The translations under genes and the position numbers were made by a program. The notes below the pieces were generated by a model. The model did no database searches. It was not told the DNA's origin and saw only the letters and a program-made list of their open reading frames with translations. Positions 36,076 through 48,620 of a stretch of 64,000 bases of DNA are shown here, one piece after another. Within the stretch, counting starts at the first letter, position 1; every line of letters begins with the position of its first letter. The stretch comes from Rhizophagus clarus (Eukaryota > Glomeromycota > Glomeromycetes > Glomerales > Glomeraceae), in contig BLAL01000165.1 in the NCBI GenBank assembly GCA_015698045.1, positions 906,001-970,000 on the forward strand, written 5' to 3'.

Positions 36076-37767
36076 TGTTCGCTTAAGTTTTAATTATTTT
36101 TTTTATGAATTATTCTGATACCTGAAATTAATGCCATCAGCGTGATCGTCTAATGAGAAGTATAATAGTATATTGCATGAATGTTAGTGTGATTATCTAA
36201 CATGTTCTTTGATTTTATTGTCAGGAAAGTAGCGTGACACTTGTAATAGATGCTTTCCTTCTGACAAAATGGTGCATACTCTGACAAGAAAGTGGTTAAA
36301 TGTTCGCCCCACAGGCAAGATGTTTAGATTCGCTATGGTAGCATGTTAAATGAGCCTAAAAGGCATAATTAACTGCTCAAACTATCTTCATATAGTTAGG
36401 TACCTTTGAGGTATTTCTTGAGGATCTGAATTCAGGTTCAAAGCTATGTTTAGGCAGTTGGTGAACCAAGTATGGTTATTAAAAGTCATTTTTGGACTAA
36501 AAAGCTGAACAAAGAAAGTTATTTTTTGACTGTAAAAATATTTTTAAAGAGGTCAGTTGGACCATGAATGGTTATTTTTCAACCATAGATTTGATGTCTT
36601 GGTAAAGTATAAGTTAGTTACTTGGAATATAATATTATATATATGTTATGAGTACAAAAGAAAATTGGCAATTCAGGGTCTGCAAGTAATAGTTACTAAT
36701 AAAACCTGGGAGTTTTAAATCTTCGGCTAGTACATCATATATAAAAGTTCATACCAAGATTGGTACTGGTGATAATATCAGGTCATGTATTAGGAGCACA
36801 AGATAAAATTAGCAGTTCAGGATCTGCAAGTAATAATTACCAACAAAATCTGAAAGTTTCACGTTTTCGACTAGTACATAAGTTTGGATTATGGATACCA
36901 ATTTTTAAAGCAATGGTTATGGGTCATCTAAGGCAAAACCCTCAAAACATTGGTTATTAGTAATATCCAGGTGAATTAAGTTATTAGATTAGCTACCTAT
37001 AATTTAGTCATCTTAAAACTAAAAGATTGTTTAGTTAAATTTTGATCATAAAGTTAAAATATACTATAATGATTGTAAAGGAAAATGTATCAGAATAAAG
37101 TGTATAACGAGTAATGAAATGTATAAAAGTAATGAGAGTTATAAGTCTGTAAATGATTTTAAAGGAGTAAATAAAGTTTGTAAAATGTAAAAGTACGTGA
37201 AAAACTTATAAGCAAAATTTATGACAATGGTGAAAACTTGCTGGACAAGTTTGAAGTGTGAAGTAAAAATGAGGAAGAAACTTGCTGGTCAAGTTTGTAA
37301 TAAAAGAAATCAGAAAATGAATAGGAAATTCTGAATGAAAATACTAATAGGAGTAAGTGAAAGAGATATAAAAATTGAAAATAAGAGTAATTGAGAATAG
37401 AAGATTATAATTATAAATAATAGATAAAATAAAAACAGAATGTTCAGTAAATGATAATGGCGAGAATGAAAAGAAAATAATAGAGATTCACGAATGTATA
37501 AGAGTAAAATGGCAAAGTAAAATGATGTAATGAGTAATATAAAAAGGAAAATTTAGTGAATAAATAGGAAAACTTAAAGGTTTATAAGATAGTGGGGACA
37601 AGAGCCTACTTATATAGTTATAGAGGTAATATAAAGTTATACAAAAGATCAAATAGATAGGAACATAATGGAAAATAAGAGAAGGGTTTGTATAACCATA
37701 TTACTATAAAAGGAAATTTTGGATAATAAAAGAAAAATTAGAAAGTAATATATGGAAATTTTAGAGC
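36076..37767 (+). other. Gypsy leader/untranslated region with an internal duplication
   Basis: No supported coding sequence. A block beginning GCAATTCAGGGTCTGCAAGT near 36669 is repeated as GCAGTTCAGGATCTGCAAGT near 36811 with the following 60 bases (ending CGGCTAGTACAT / CGACTAGTACAT), an imperfect tandem duplication of about 142 bp. A 66-codon frame at 36760-36960 runs through the second copy and is probably chance. Confidence 0.5.
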
Positions 37768-40481
37768 GCAGTAACTAGGATTCTGCACAGATCAGATCAG
37801 ATCAGATTTTACAGATTTAAATCTAATCTGATAGATCCGGATCTATCAATTTTAAATCTGGATCTGAAATTCGGATATATATTTGAAATCTAAATCTGAT
37901 CTGTAAACCTAAAATTTAAAATCCAGATCTGATTTGAGTTTGATTTGAATCTGACCTGAATCCAATCTGAATCTAACCAAATTTGGATTTAGATAACTAT
38001 AAAAAAAATGATTTTATGCTTTTTTAAAATTGTTATCAGTTAATAAAAAAATGATTTTACATTTTTTTTTAAAAATCGTTTTAATGAAAGAACGATTTTT
38101 AACATATTTTTTAAAAATCATTTTAATAAAAAATGATTTTTAACGGTATTTTTAAAATCATTTTAATAAAAAAATAATTTTACGCTCTTTTAAAATTATT
38201 TAATAAAAAAAATGATTTTATGTTTTTTTTAAAATTGTTTTAATGAAAGAATGACTTCAACGGTTCTTTTTAAAATTGTTTTAATAAAAAAAATGATTTT
38301 AACAGTTTGTTTAGAATCGTTTAATAAAAAAAATGCTTTTACGTTTTTTTTCAAAATTGTTTAAATGAAAGTACGTATTTTTTAAAAAAATCGTTTTAAT
38401 AAAAAATGATTTTACGCTTTTTTAAATCATTTAATAAAAAAAATGATTTACATTTTTATTTAAATCATTTTAATGAAAAAGCAATTTTAACAGTTTTTTA
38501 AAATTGTTTAATAAAAAAAATGATTTTACATTTTTTTAAAATTGTTTTAAATAAAAAAAATGATTTACATTTTTTTAAAAAATCGTTTTAGTAAAAAAAT
38601 GATTTTTAATGTTTTTTTTAAAAAAATCGTTTAATAAAAAATAATTTTAACTTTTTTTTAAAAAAATTGTTTAATAAAAAATGATTTTTAACGTTCTTTT
38701 TAAAATTGTTTTAATAAAAAAAATGATTTTATGCTTTTTAAAATCATTTAACAAAAAAAATGATTTTACTTTTTTTTTAAAATCATTTTAATAAAAAAAT
38801 GATTTTTAACAGTTTTTTTTAAAATTGGTTTAATAAAAAAATGATTTTACGCTCTTTTAAAATCATTTAATAAAAAAAATGATTTTATGTTTTTTGTAAA
38901 ATTGTTTTAATGAAAGAATAACTTCAACAGTTCTTTTTAAAATCATTTTAATAAAAAAATGATTTTAACAGTTTGTTTAGAATCGTTTAATAAAAAAAAT
39001 GATTTTACATTTTTTTCAAAATTGTTTAAATGAAAGTACGTATTTTTTAAAAAAATCGTTTTAATAAAAAACAATTTTACGCTTTTTTAAATCATTTAAT
39101 AAAAAAAATAATTTTACGTTTTTTAAAATCATTTAACAAAAAAAATGATTTTACTTTTTTTTAAAAATCGTTTTAATAAAAAAATGATTTTTAACAGTTT
39201 TTTTTAAAATTGGTTTAATAAAAAAATGATTTTACGCTCTTTTAAAATCATTTAATAAAAAAAATGATTTTAGTTTTTTTTTAAAATTGTTTTAATGAAA
39301 GAATAACTTCAACAGTTCTTTTTAAAATCTTTTTAATAAAAAAATGATTTTAACAGTTTGTTTAGAATCGTTTAATAAAAAAAATGATTTTACATTTTTT
39401 TTCAAAATTGTTTAAATGAAAGTGCGTATTTTTTAAAAAAATCGTTTTAATAAAAAACAATTTTACGCTTTTTTAAATCATTTAATAAAAAAAATGATTT
39501 ACATTTTTATTTAAATCATTTTAATGAAAGAACGATTTTAACGATTTTTTTAAAATTGTTTTAAATAAAAAACAATTTAAGTTTTTTTAAAAAATCATTT
39601 TAGTAAAAAAAACAATTTAAGTTTTTTTAAAAAATCATTTTAGTAAAAAAATAATTTTTAACGTTTTTTTTTAAAAAAAATCGTTTAATAAAAAACAATT
39701 TTAACTTTTTTTTAAAAAAATTGTTTAATAAAAAAATGATTTTTAACGTTTTTTTTAAAATCATTTTAATAAAAAAAATGATTTTACACTTTTTAAAATT
39801 GTTTAATAAAAAAAAATGATTTTACTTTTTTTTTAAAATTGTTTTAATAAATAAAAAATGATTTTAACAAGTTTTTCCTAAATTGTTTAATAAAATAAAA
39901 CGATTTACCATTTTTTCTAAATTGTTTATTTAAAAAATAATTTAACATTTTTTTCATTAAAAAATAGTGTTATTTAAAAAAAATGCCAATTTCAGCATTT
40001 TTTTTCATTAAGTAATGTGAAAAACTGCTGTTTTGACGTGTTTAATAGGTTGCAGTTTTGTTTCAGCATTTTTTTTGAAATTTTATAAATAAAAACGTAG
40101 AACTGCCTGTTCTGATGTTTGTTTTTTGCAACTTGGTATATAAAAAATGTTGGAACCATCTATTCTAGCATTTCTTTTGCAACTTCATATATATAAAATG
40201 CTTAAATTATCTGTTCCAGCATTTTTTTTTGCAATTTTATAAACAAAAACGTCTAGATTAACAGATCTTATAATCTGATCTGGATCTGACAGATCTGATC
40301 CAGATTCAATTTGACAGATTCGAATTATACAATTTCAAATCTGAATCTGAACTTCAAATTCAAATTTGAAATCTGAATCTAATCTGCAGATTATAATACT
40401 ATAATCTGATCTGAATCTGACTGGATCAGATCTGGATCAGATTTAATCAGATCAGATTTTTTGCAGAATCCTAGCAGTAAT
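37768..40481. mobile_element. Non-autonomous hAT-type element filled with a degenerate minisatellite
   Basis: Body 37776-40473 (2698 bp). The left end begins TAGGATTCTGCA and the right end closes TGCAGAATCCTA; flanks are GCAGTAAC at 37768-37775 and GCAGTAAT at 40474-40481, an 8-bp target duplication with one mismatch, as expected for hAT. Inside each end lies a block rich in CAGATC/GATCTG (ATCAGATCAGATCAGATTTT at the left; GATCTGGATCAGATTTAATC at the right). The centre, about 37990-39950, is an irregular array of units like TTTTTTAAAATCGTTTAATA plus AAAAAATGATTTTACG. No transposase frame is present. Confidence 0.85.
37990..39950. repeat. AT-rich degenerate minisatellite, about 45-60 bp units and higher-order copies
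   Basis: Units alternate an A-rich half (TTTAATAAAAAAATGATTTTA) with a T-rich half (CGTTTTTTTTAAAATCG), so each unit can fold back on itself. Larger blocks recur: a segment with GAAAGAATAACTTCAACAGT appears near 38908 and 39296, and GAAAGTACGTATTTTTTAAA near 38367 and 39030, showing block duplication of several hundred bases. No coding potential. Confidence 0.85.
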
Positions 40482-43400
40482 CATATAATGATTATGTAAG
40501 AAATCATGTGATCTGAAATTGATATAAATAGGAATGCCAGACAGTCTGGCAACCTCTAATAATTTTCAAAAATCTTGAAAAATTAAGATGAAAATAAAAT
40601 TAACAGAAAAAAATTAAAAAAAATTCAAGAAAATATTGAAAAGAATGAAGGAAAATTAAATTTGAAAGTCTACAATAAAAAAGATGAATTTATAGGAGAA
40701 TAGAAAATAGAAATAAAGAACAAAATATGCTTGAAAAACAAGGAGAAGAATTGAATGAAAATAAAAATAGTGAAAATTTAGAAAATATTAATGAAGAAAG
40801 TGTGATAGAAGAGGATAATAATAAAGAAAATGATACTGGAAATAAAAAAGAAAATGATATTGAAGTTAATATAAAAAATAATGAGAATGATGAAAACAAT
40901 GATAATGGTGAAAAAGAAATAAGAGAAAAAGAAAAGGAGAAAGCAGTGAAAATAATAGAAGAAAAAGGAGTAGACAAAGTAGCAATATAAGGAAAGAAAG
41001 TGATGAAATAATAGATGAAAAAGATAATGATAAGAATGATGAAGAAAACTGAATAATAAAGCAATAAATGAAGAAAGTAATAGTAAAGAAGAAGAGGATG
41101 GAGTATTGAACAAAGAAAATAGTGAAGGTGAAAATTATGAAATGATAGATGAAAATAATAGTAATAAAAGTAAAGAAGGAGAAGAAAATATAATTGAGAG
41201 TATAATTCAAGAATTAAGTACACCAGTAATACATGAAGTAACAGTAGAAGAAAATGAATCAGAAGGAGAAGATATAGATGAGAATAATTTTAAAAGATTA
41301 ATATTGGCATATGATAAAATAAGAAGAGAAAATAGCAAGTTACTGAGGAAATATTTTAATCATGGACAAGTATTTATTAAAATATTAGAGAAAATGAAAA
41401 GAGAAGAAGGAAAAGTATTGAAGAAAGGTAGAGAAAATTTATTAAGAAAAAAAATTTATGATGAAATAGCATTAAAATTAGAATTAAAAAGTGAAAAATA
41501 AAGAAAAGCATTAAAGGAAAGAACAAGGTATGCGATAAATATATATGATATGTTCATAGAAATAGAAAGTGAAAGAATTAATAGAATTAGGAAAGTATAT
41601 GATAAAGACATATTGAGATTAAATGAAGAAGAAAGAAGAAAAGTTATTGATGGAATTAAAGGTATGAATAAAAGAAAGATGTAAAAGAAAAGTCATAAAA
41701 TGTTAATAAAGACCGAAATGTTATAAAACTAGCTCTATAAAATTTAAATTATAAATAAATGAGTAAAAGTACTCAAGAGAAATTGCGAAAAACTTAAAAT
41801 AAAAGAAAATCTGTATGTATTTATATAAAATGGAGTGGTATAGTTACAGACAAGAGAGACTAAAATTGCACATGAGATGGCATGAAAGAGGAAAAAAATA
41901 TGAATATAGTGACAAGATATATGATTATGGTGATAATTGGTTAGGAGAAACAGAAAAAGAAATATGTAATATTTATGTGAAAGAAAAGAGTACATATGAA
42001 TATAAAGGGATTGAAATGAATCTAGCATGTCAAGTATGTTATAAAAGTAAATTGAAGGAAACATCAGAACAATTCCAGTTATTTTGAAAAATATTGCAGA
42101 AAGCGTATGCAGAAATAAAAGATTTTAATGGTATGACAGTACAAAAAGTTAAAAATTTAATAATAATGGAAGAAACAAGATGGAGAAATGTAGATAGTAG
42201 AACAGTACAAAGAGAATTAGAAAAAATGATAGAATCATTGACCTGAAGGCATAGACCAAATGTGAAAGAAAGAGATTTAAGGGTAATGATTTATCTAATA
42301 ATAAAAGAATGTATAAGGAATATAGAAGAAGGAAAAGTAATAGAAGGTGAAAATTATATCTTAAATAAGATTATAGGAAGTAGAGCAATAGAAATACAAG
42401 GATTTTTAATAATAGATGAAGTAGTAGAAGAAAGATTTGAAAGTTTTTGGAGGTGGTATAAAGAAGAAATAGTACCAACAGTATTACCATTAAAAAACTG
42501 TAACAAATGAAAAAGAGAAGAAATAATGAAATTATTTAAAGATTTATTAGTAAAGGAAGCAGAAATACCAGCAGAAAGAAAACAAGAAGTACGAAAATTA
42601 ATAAAATGGTTAAAATATGAAAGAACACAAATATGGGAAGATGCAAGAAAGAATGAGATTGCAACAAAAATAATAGAATGATTTGTAGACATAAGAGCAT
42701 TTCAACTGAATGATGAAGTAACAAGAGAAAACAGAAGAAAACTACTAGGAATAACATATAGAGAAGGAGAACAATTGGATGAAGAAGAAGAATATGTTGT
42801 TATATCTGTTAGAGAAAGTAGCCCAAGAAGAATAAATGTAAGAGATGTAGAAAAAATTAAAGATTTAGGATTCAATAGAGAAACTATGACAAGGCCAGGA
42901 TTTTTAAATATATATGAAGAGTTTATAAGTGAAACTGATGAAATCTTGAAAGATAAGTTGAGTAAATTGTTAGAAAAAGAGAAAGAAACAATATTTGAGG
43001 ATGATGATGAAAATATCAAAGAAAGTTTTGAAGATAGAGTTGATCAAATTAGAGAAGTATTAAGAAAACAAGAATAGGATGTAGGAATAGGAGATGTAGA
43101 AAGGCTAGTAAATCTAAGATTTGATAAATACGATATAATAACAGAAGGATTTTTAGAAAAATATAATGAAATATAGGGAAAAACTGATGAAGTTATTAAG
43201 GATAGATTAGAATGATGGTTGGATAAGAAAGAAGAGAATATTGATAAGAAAACTAATAGGATATTTAAAGAAATAAAAGAATCTTTAGGAATAGCGACCT
43301 TAGAAGAAGTAAGAAAACTAATTGAATGGGGATACGCCAGAAGTGAAATATCAGACAATGAGATAATTTTTGAACTTAGGAAATTACAAATAGAATTAAA

Positions 43401-44058
43401 TCTATATGATGATGATGATGATGAAGTAAAAGAAAGACTAAGCACTTATGTAGCAGAATGGAAAGTTAAGAAAATAAGAAAAGATATTGAAGAAATAGAG
43501 GAATATGAATCAGAAAATGGAGAGATTTTTGGAGACCAAAATAATAAAAATGTTATAAATACACCTGAAATTTTAGAGAGTGAAAACTCCAGTTTGAATA
43601 TAAACTTTGAAGAAGAGGAAATAAATCAAGAATACGAAATATTAAGAGATTTATTCAGAACACCATCACCAGTAAACAATATGACAGCACAAAGAAATAA
43701 AGTTAGAGAAGACATTAAACTAGTATTTCAAGCTATGTTTGGTCATGATATTGGAAATAATTGGGGAGCTTTACAACCACCAGCAAATGATGTATTGACA
43801 GCTATAGGAAACGTAAGAAATGCAGTGAGAAATTTAGCAGGACCTGTAAATAGAGCAGCAAAAATAGGAGATTTACCTTTATATTATAAAGGCGAACAAG
43901 ATGTTTATGAATGGATTAGAGATTTTAATACAGTATTTATAGCAAATGGATATTAAGAAGGAAATAATCAAGTGAATAAATTACAAAAAGTGAAAGACTG
44001 TATGAGAGGAGAAGCGGCTGATTGGTATGAGGCAGATGAAGCTAATATTTATAGATAA
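40482..44058 (+). pseudogene. Gypsy Gag, N-terminal and capsid part (several stops)
   Basis: Starts in a Glu/Asn/Lys-rich, low-complexity region (about 40588-41270, for example EEDNNKENDTGNKKENDIE). An alpha-helical region follows (RLILAYDKIRRENSKLLRKY), then a WYSYRQERLKLHMRWHERG block and modules resembling each other (RDVEKIKDLGFNRETMTRPG and GDVERLVNLRFDKYDIITEG) that look like internal tandem duplications. The beginning of the capsid domain is at 43682-44058 (LPLYYKGEQDVYEWIRDFNT, CMRGEAADWYEADEANIYR). It is interrupted by stops at about 41499, 42085, 42268, 42508, 42679, 43075, 43174, 43213 and 43954. The capsid is cut by the hAT insertion at 44070 and resumes at 47384. Gag would form the particle that packages the RNA. 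Confidence 0.7.
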
Positions 44059-44069
44059 TACAATAATAA

Positions 44070-47000
44070 TAGTGCTCTTACCGGGTCAAGTCAGATCAGG
44101 TTTTGAGAATATATTTGACCTGATCTGAAGTGAAAAAGGAGAGACTTGTATATACCTGGGTCACACAAATTTATAACCTAAAATCGACTTAACCCGAGCA
44201 TAGTCTAACCCGTATAAACTCAGGTCTAAACTCAAATTTTTGTATACATATGATGATAAAAAAAAACTGATCTACAATAATGTTAAGCATGTTGCACAAA
44301 TTTTATTTATAGTTACAGTACCAATTTATATTCAATATAAAAATTAAAATTAGAATTAAATTTAAAATTTATTAATTATATTACTAAAAATTCAATTACT
44401 TCATTCCTGCCAGAATTTCAAGCACATATATACCCCAATTGTTTTTGCTTTAAGGCTATATCTCTTGACAGCCAATAAATCAGCTCCACCTGAAAATACT
44501 CTCTCAACTGGAACGCTTGTCACTTTATTGATCATTAAAAAATTTATTAGTTAATACTTATTAATTTTACTAAATATCATTAACTTTTATCTGTAATTGC
44601 AAGATAATCTCTAGCTATTTTGGCTAAGTGTGGATATACTGTCTCATTTGCTTAGCAAGATTACACATGTTAATTAAAATGCTAATAAATTTTAATTGTA
44701 TAATTTAATAATGATTGTAATATACCTTCCACCACAGCAGAATATCTTATTGTGGCTCAGCTCAAGGGGCTTTTAAATACAAATCCACTTCATTTTGCTG
44801 AATTTTCTGCAATTTTCCAAAAATATGATTTAAAAAACCATTATTTTCACTATTAGAATTACCATCTTCTAAATATTCAGGTGGTCTATATTTAGTATTA
44901 TAAATATTCATAACAGTTTTCTTGACAAAATGAATAAAATTTTGTTTCCATTTATGATCCTCATAATAACCTAGCTTTAATCGTGGATCAAGTACTATAA
45001 AATTGAATTATTTAATAATATTGTCATTGGTTTAACAAAAATAAAATTAATTTCCAGTTAATATTTAACTTACCAGTTGCAACTGTATATATAGTCATAT
45101 TATCTATTTTTGCATAATATCTTTCTAATTTTTCTATTCCTGCTTTAACAGCAATTACTATATCACTTGAATTATTTTGACTTTCACAATAATCTTCAAG
45201 TTCATCAATTAGATAATTGTATAAAGGCACAACTGAAGAAAGCATTGGATATTTTACAATAGACATTACATTGGTAGTATGCACAAATATCTATGTGTAA
45301 TTATTACATATAATATAAAATAAAAATTTGACCAATTAAACCTTTACTCAAAATTAAATACTAGCTACCATTAAAACTGACATAACCTCATCAATTCTAT
45401 TCCATTCATCTTCAGAAAGTTCAAAATTTTGAAGTTCTTTATCTGATCTTGCTATTGTATCTAACACCTACAAGTAATAACAACAATATATAATAAATAA
45501 CCTATATTAAAATAAAATAATAAATAATGACAAATAAAATATATTGTTTAACCTCGCGCATTTTTAGTGCACGTTTAAGCATATTATGTGTAGAATTCCA
45601 CCTTGTCTTTACATCTAAAATAGGTTGGAGTTCTTTGAGCCCAGCTGCTTCAACATGTCGTATGAATCTTTTCTGTCATTGTGGTGATGATCGTATCTTA
45701 ACTATAAGCTTTTTAAGCTAATTAAAACAATAATAACAATAATAATTAATTAATATATCTCGAAGTTTCAAGTTTAATAATGCATTACAAAATAGTTACC
45801 TTTGGAATTACTTCTCCAGTATTTATAGATATTTCTAATATAATATCTTCAGTTTCAGCTTCACTTGCTTTAATTTGCTTTAAAATATCTTATACAGCTA
45901 AATTCATAATATGAGCAATGCAACAACAATGATTATTAACAGTATTAAAAGAAATATTTTTATCTTGACAAGTATTTTCTAAATATTTCATAAAGGTATC
46001 ATTATTTGTAGTATTGTCACTCGTAATGACAAAAATCTATTAAAACAAAAAAATTTTCATTATTAGCATATATTTAAAAGATTAAATAAAATATGAAGAA
46101 ATTTACCTTTTCTAAAATTCTAAAATCATCACAACTTTTTACAAAAGCATTACAGATATTTTCACCAGAATGAAGACTGGAAAGCTTTATAAAGTCAAGT
46201 AAACTATCACAAAGTTTCCAATCTTTTGTAATCCAATATACTGTAATAGCTAAAAATCCATATCCATTTATCGATGTTCATGCATCTAAAGCGAATGAAA
46301 TTCTACTTAGAATGCTCTAATATATAAAACACAATATATTAATTTTGAGGAGATTGTAAAATTACCTTTACATACATAAATTTAAACATTTACTTGAAGT
46401 AAAATTTTTCTTTTTTTCGCTTTTCATTAAAACTTTCAATTATATCATTTTTAATTGTATCTGCTTTAGGGACAAGTGCATCTGAATTTAACACTTTTAC
46501 CATATTTTGAAAATGCATATTTTCTACTGTTGTAAATGGCTGATCATCAGCTATTATCCATTTAGTAAGAAATTTATGAAAGTTTGTTTGTGTAAACTTA
46601 AGAATAAAATAAAAAATATAATAAACATAATATAAGTTTTTTTAGTTTTATAATTTATATAAAATTATAAATTATTAATTATGCTCACTTTAGATGGCAT
46701 CTCTGTCTGACCCACAAATTCATCCAATGTACTTTAACCTTCTGCTATTAATTTTTTCAATTTTTTGTTGGGACTTGAATCTTTTTCTGAATGATGAACC
46801 TCTATATGATACCAAAGATTAGTTTTATTGGAATCACCAATTTTACGATACCAGACTTTTTTGTTCCTAAAATTTTAAAAGAAATATCTGGTCAATACTT
46901 GCCATATACTGTATTTCAGCATATCATAATAAACTTTTTACTTACAAACAATTAAGACACTCAACTTTACGATGAGTTTTTTCTTTTTTATGGCCTTGTG

Positions 47001-47383
47001 GAAGATTTCTTTCTTCAAAGAGATCTTTGGTAAAAAGCTCACTACGTAAAGCTTTCTTTTCCTAAGACGCTGAGTTGGAGAAATCATTGGTTCAGTTAAG
47101 TTGACAGACATTGTAATAAATAATCAAGTATGAATATAACGATGGCTTAGTAGTTTTTAACTGAATATAGAAAGGAGCAAAAGAAATAGATTTGGATAAT
47201 CAAAATCAATTAATAATCATTTAGGTTAATCTGGGTCAAAATCTGAGTCAAGGAAATGTATGATCTGATCCAGCAGATCAGGTCATACAGGTTACGAATC
47301 ACTAAAATTTTAAATACTGACCCAATTTAAAAGTCAAATCAAGTTAAAATAACCCAGGTTAACTTGTATCGTTCAGAGCACTA
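44070..47383 (-). mobile_element. hAT-family transposon inserted in gag
   Basis: The left end TAGTGCTCT and right end AGAGCACTA form short terminal inverted repeats; beyond them both ends contain GGTCAAGTC/AGGTTAACTTG-type subterminal sequence rich in GGGTCA/TGACCC. A minus-strand hAT transposase fills the centre. The gag frame reads on one side to 44058 and on the other from 47384 (DNGYNEGANNLTDRLINHYA), which supports insertion. I could not define a clean 8-bp target duplication: AGATAAT lies on both sides but with extra AAT triplets on the left. Confidence 0.78.
44401..47111 (-). pseudogene. hAT transposase with BED finger (Tam3-like), damaged
   Basis: Read on the minus strand in several frames. 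It starts at ATG 47111 with a frameshift soon after. The BED finger is KVECLNC.. with IEVHHSEKD; then TQTNFHKFLTKWIIADDQPF, SINGYGFLAITVYWITKDWK, VITSDNTTNNDTFMKYLE (second catalytic Asp region), CCCIAHIMNLAV, LDVKTRWNSTHNMLKRALKM (the KTRWNS hallmark), YYAKIDNMTIYTVATG and VLDPRLKLGYYEDHKWKQNF; the C-terminal SVPVERVFSGGADLL carries the catalytic Glu. Stops within LDA*TSING, NLAV*DIL and KAP*AEPQ and exon joins broken by small indels make it non-functional. Introns at about 45060-45010 and 46080-46040 fit GT..AG. Confidence 0.8.
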
Positions 47384-48620
47384 GATAATGGTTACAATGA
47401 AGGAGCCAATAATTTGACTGATAGATTAATTAATCATTATGCGAATGATATGAGAAAAAGTTAGTAGACTAGAGAATTACAAATGATGAAATAAGGAGCA
47501 AAAGAATCAGTAGGAGATTATGCAGCAAGATTTAAAAGATTGATCAGAAAAGTAGCACCAGAAGCCAATGATTTAGCAGACAGATTTAAAGTAACTTATT
47601 TTATAAATGGATTGAACCCAATGTTGATAGCAAGAGTTATGGAAAGAAACCCAGCTAATGTACAAGCAGCGATTGATAGAGCAAAAATGATTGAATTAGG
47701 AAATAAGATAGTAATGCAAGTATTGATGAATCAGAATTTTGGAAATGCAAATATTGAACAAATGGCAAAAGTACAGAAAGAAGAACCAAAGAACATATTT
47801 GATAAACCTAAAGAACAGATTGATAAAGAAATAGAAGATATAACAGATGCATTTACAAAGATGAAAGCTAATGATGAGAAAGAAATTTAACATTTGAAAA
47901 GGATGTTAGTAGCAATTGAGAAAAATAGGAGTTATCCACAAATGAATTATAAACTGAGATAGAGAAATAACCAACAAATAAATTATAGACCAAGGCCAAT
48001 AAATAGAATAAATAATTACTAAATTAGATGTTTTACTTGTGATGAAGTAGATCATATTTCACCTGAATGTCCAAATAGAAAAAATAATAGGGAGACAAAT
48101 TATATAGATAATTATGATGATTATAATGAGGATGAATATGAAATAAACTATATTGATAGATATAATGAAGGAGAAAATTATGAAGAATATTACGATGATG
48201 AAGAAATATATGAAATAAATCATGATATGTATCCAGTACAAACCAGAAGAAGAGAAAGAAATCCAGATATAGTAGTGAATGAAAAAAGAGATAGAAGAAT
48301 GGCAAGTACAACAACAGAAAGCACAAGGTTTTTATAACAACACGGATACAGTTATGAAAAATAATCAAAAAAAACTAAGAAAGAAAATGACACCTGAATA
48401 TAGCAGAAAATACAAAAGAATAGGAAATTAAAGAGTACATGTATGAATTGTGAACAACAAGGTCACTTTACAAAAGATTGTCAAAATGAAAGAGTTAGTA
48501 ATATAGTAAATGAAATGCAAAGAGAAGTACCATCATATAATATATTAGAGGACATAAAAGATATGAGAGCAAATGCCACTTTTGGGCAAATTTATAATGA
48601 AAGTCCTAGATAAAGAAGTA
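47384..48620 (+). pseudogene. Gypsy Gag, rest of capsid and two CCHC zinc knuckles
   Basis: Continues the capsid: SVGDYAARFKRLIRKVAPEA and FKVTYFINGLNPMLIARVME are typical of the retrotransposon Gag domain. An acidic linker follows, then a first knuckle CFTCDEVDHISPEC (48031-48072) with C-x2-C-x4-H-x4-C spacing, a Tyr/Asp/Glu-rich linker (NYIDNYDDYNEDEYEINY), and a second knuckle CMNCEQQGHFTKDC near 48440. In-frame TAG/TAA codons near 47463, 47466 and 47490 replace what are probably Gln codons, and others follow at 47888 and 47958. The knuckles would bind the genomic RNA. Confidence 0.78.

Noticed and set aside
40690..41223. Long minus-strand open frame rich in Phe, Leu, Ser
   Set aside because: It is the antisense of the A/G-rich Gag N-terminus; composition alone keeps it open.
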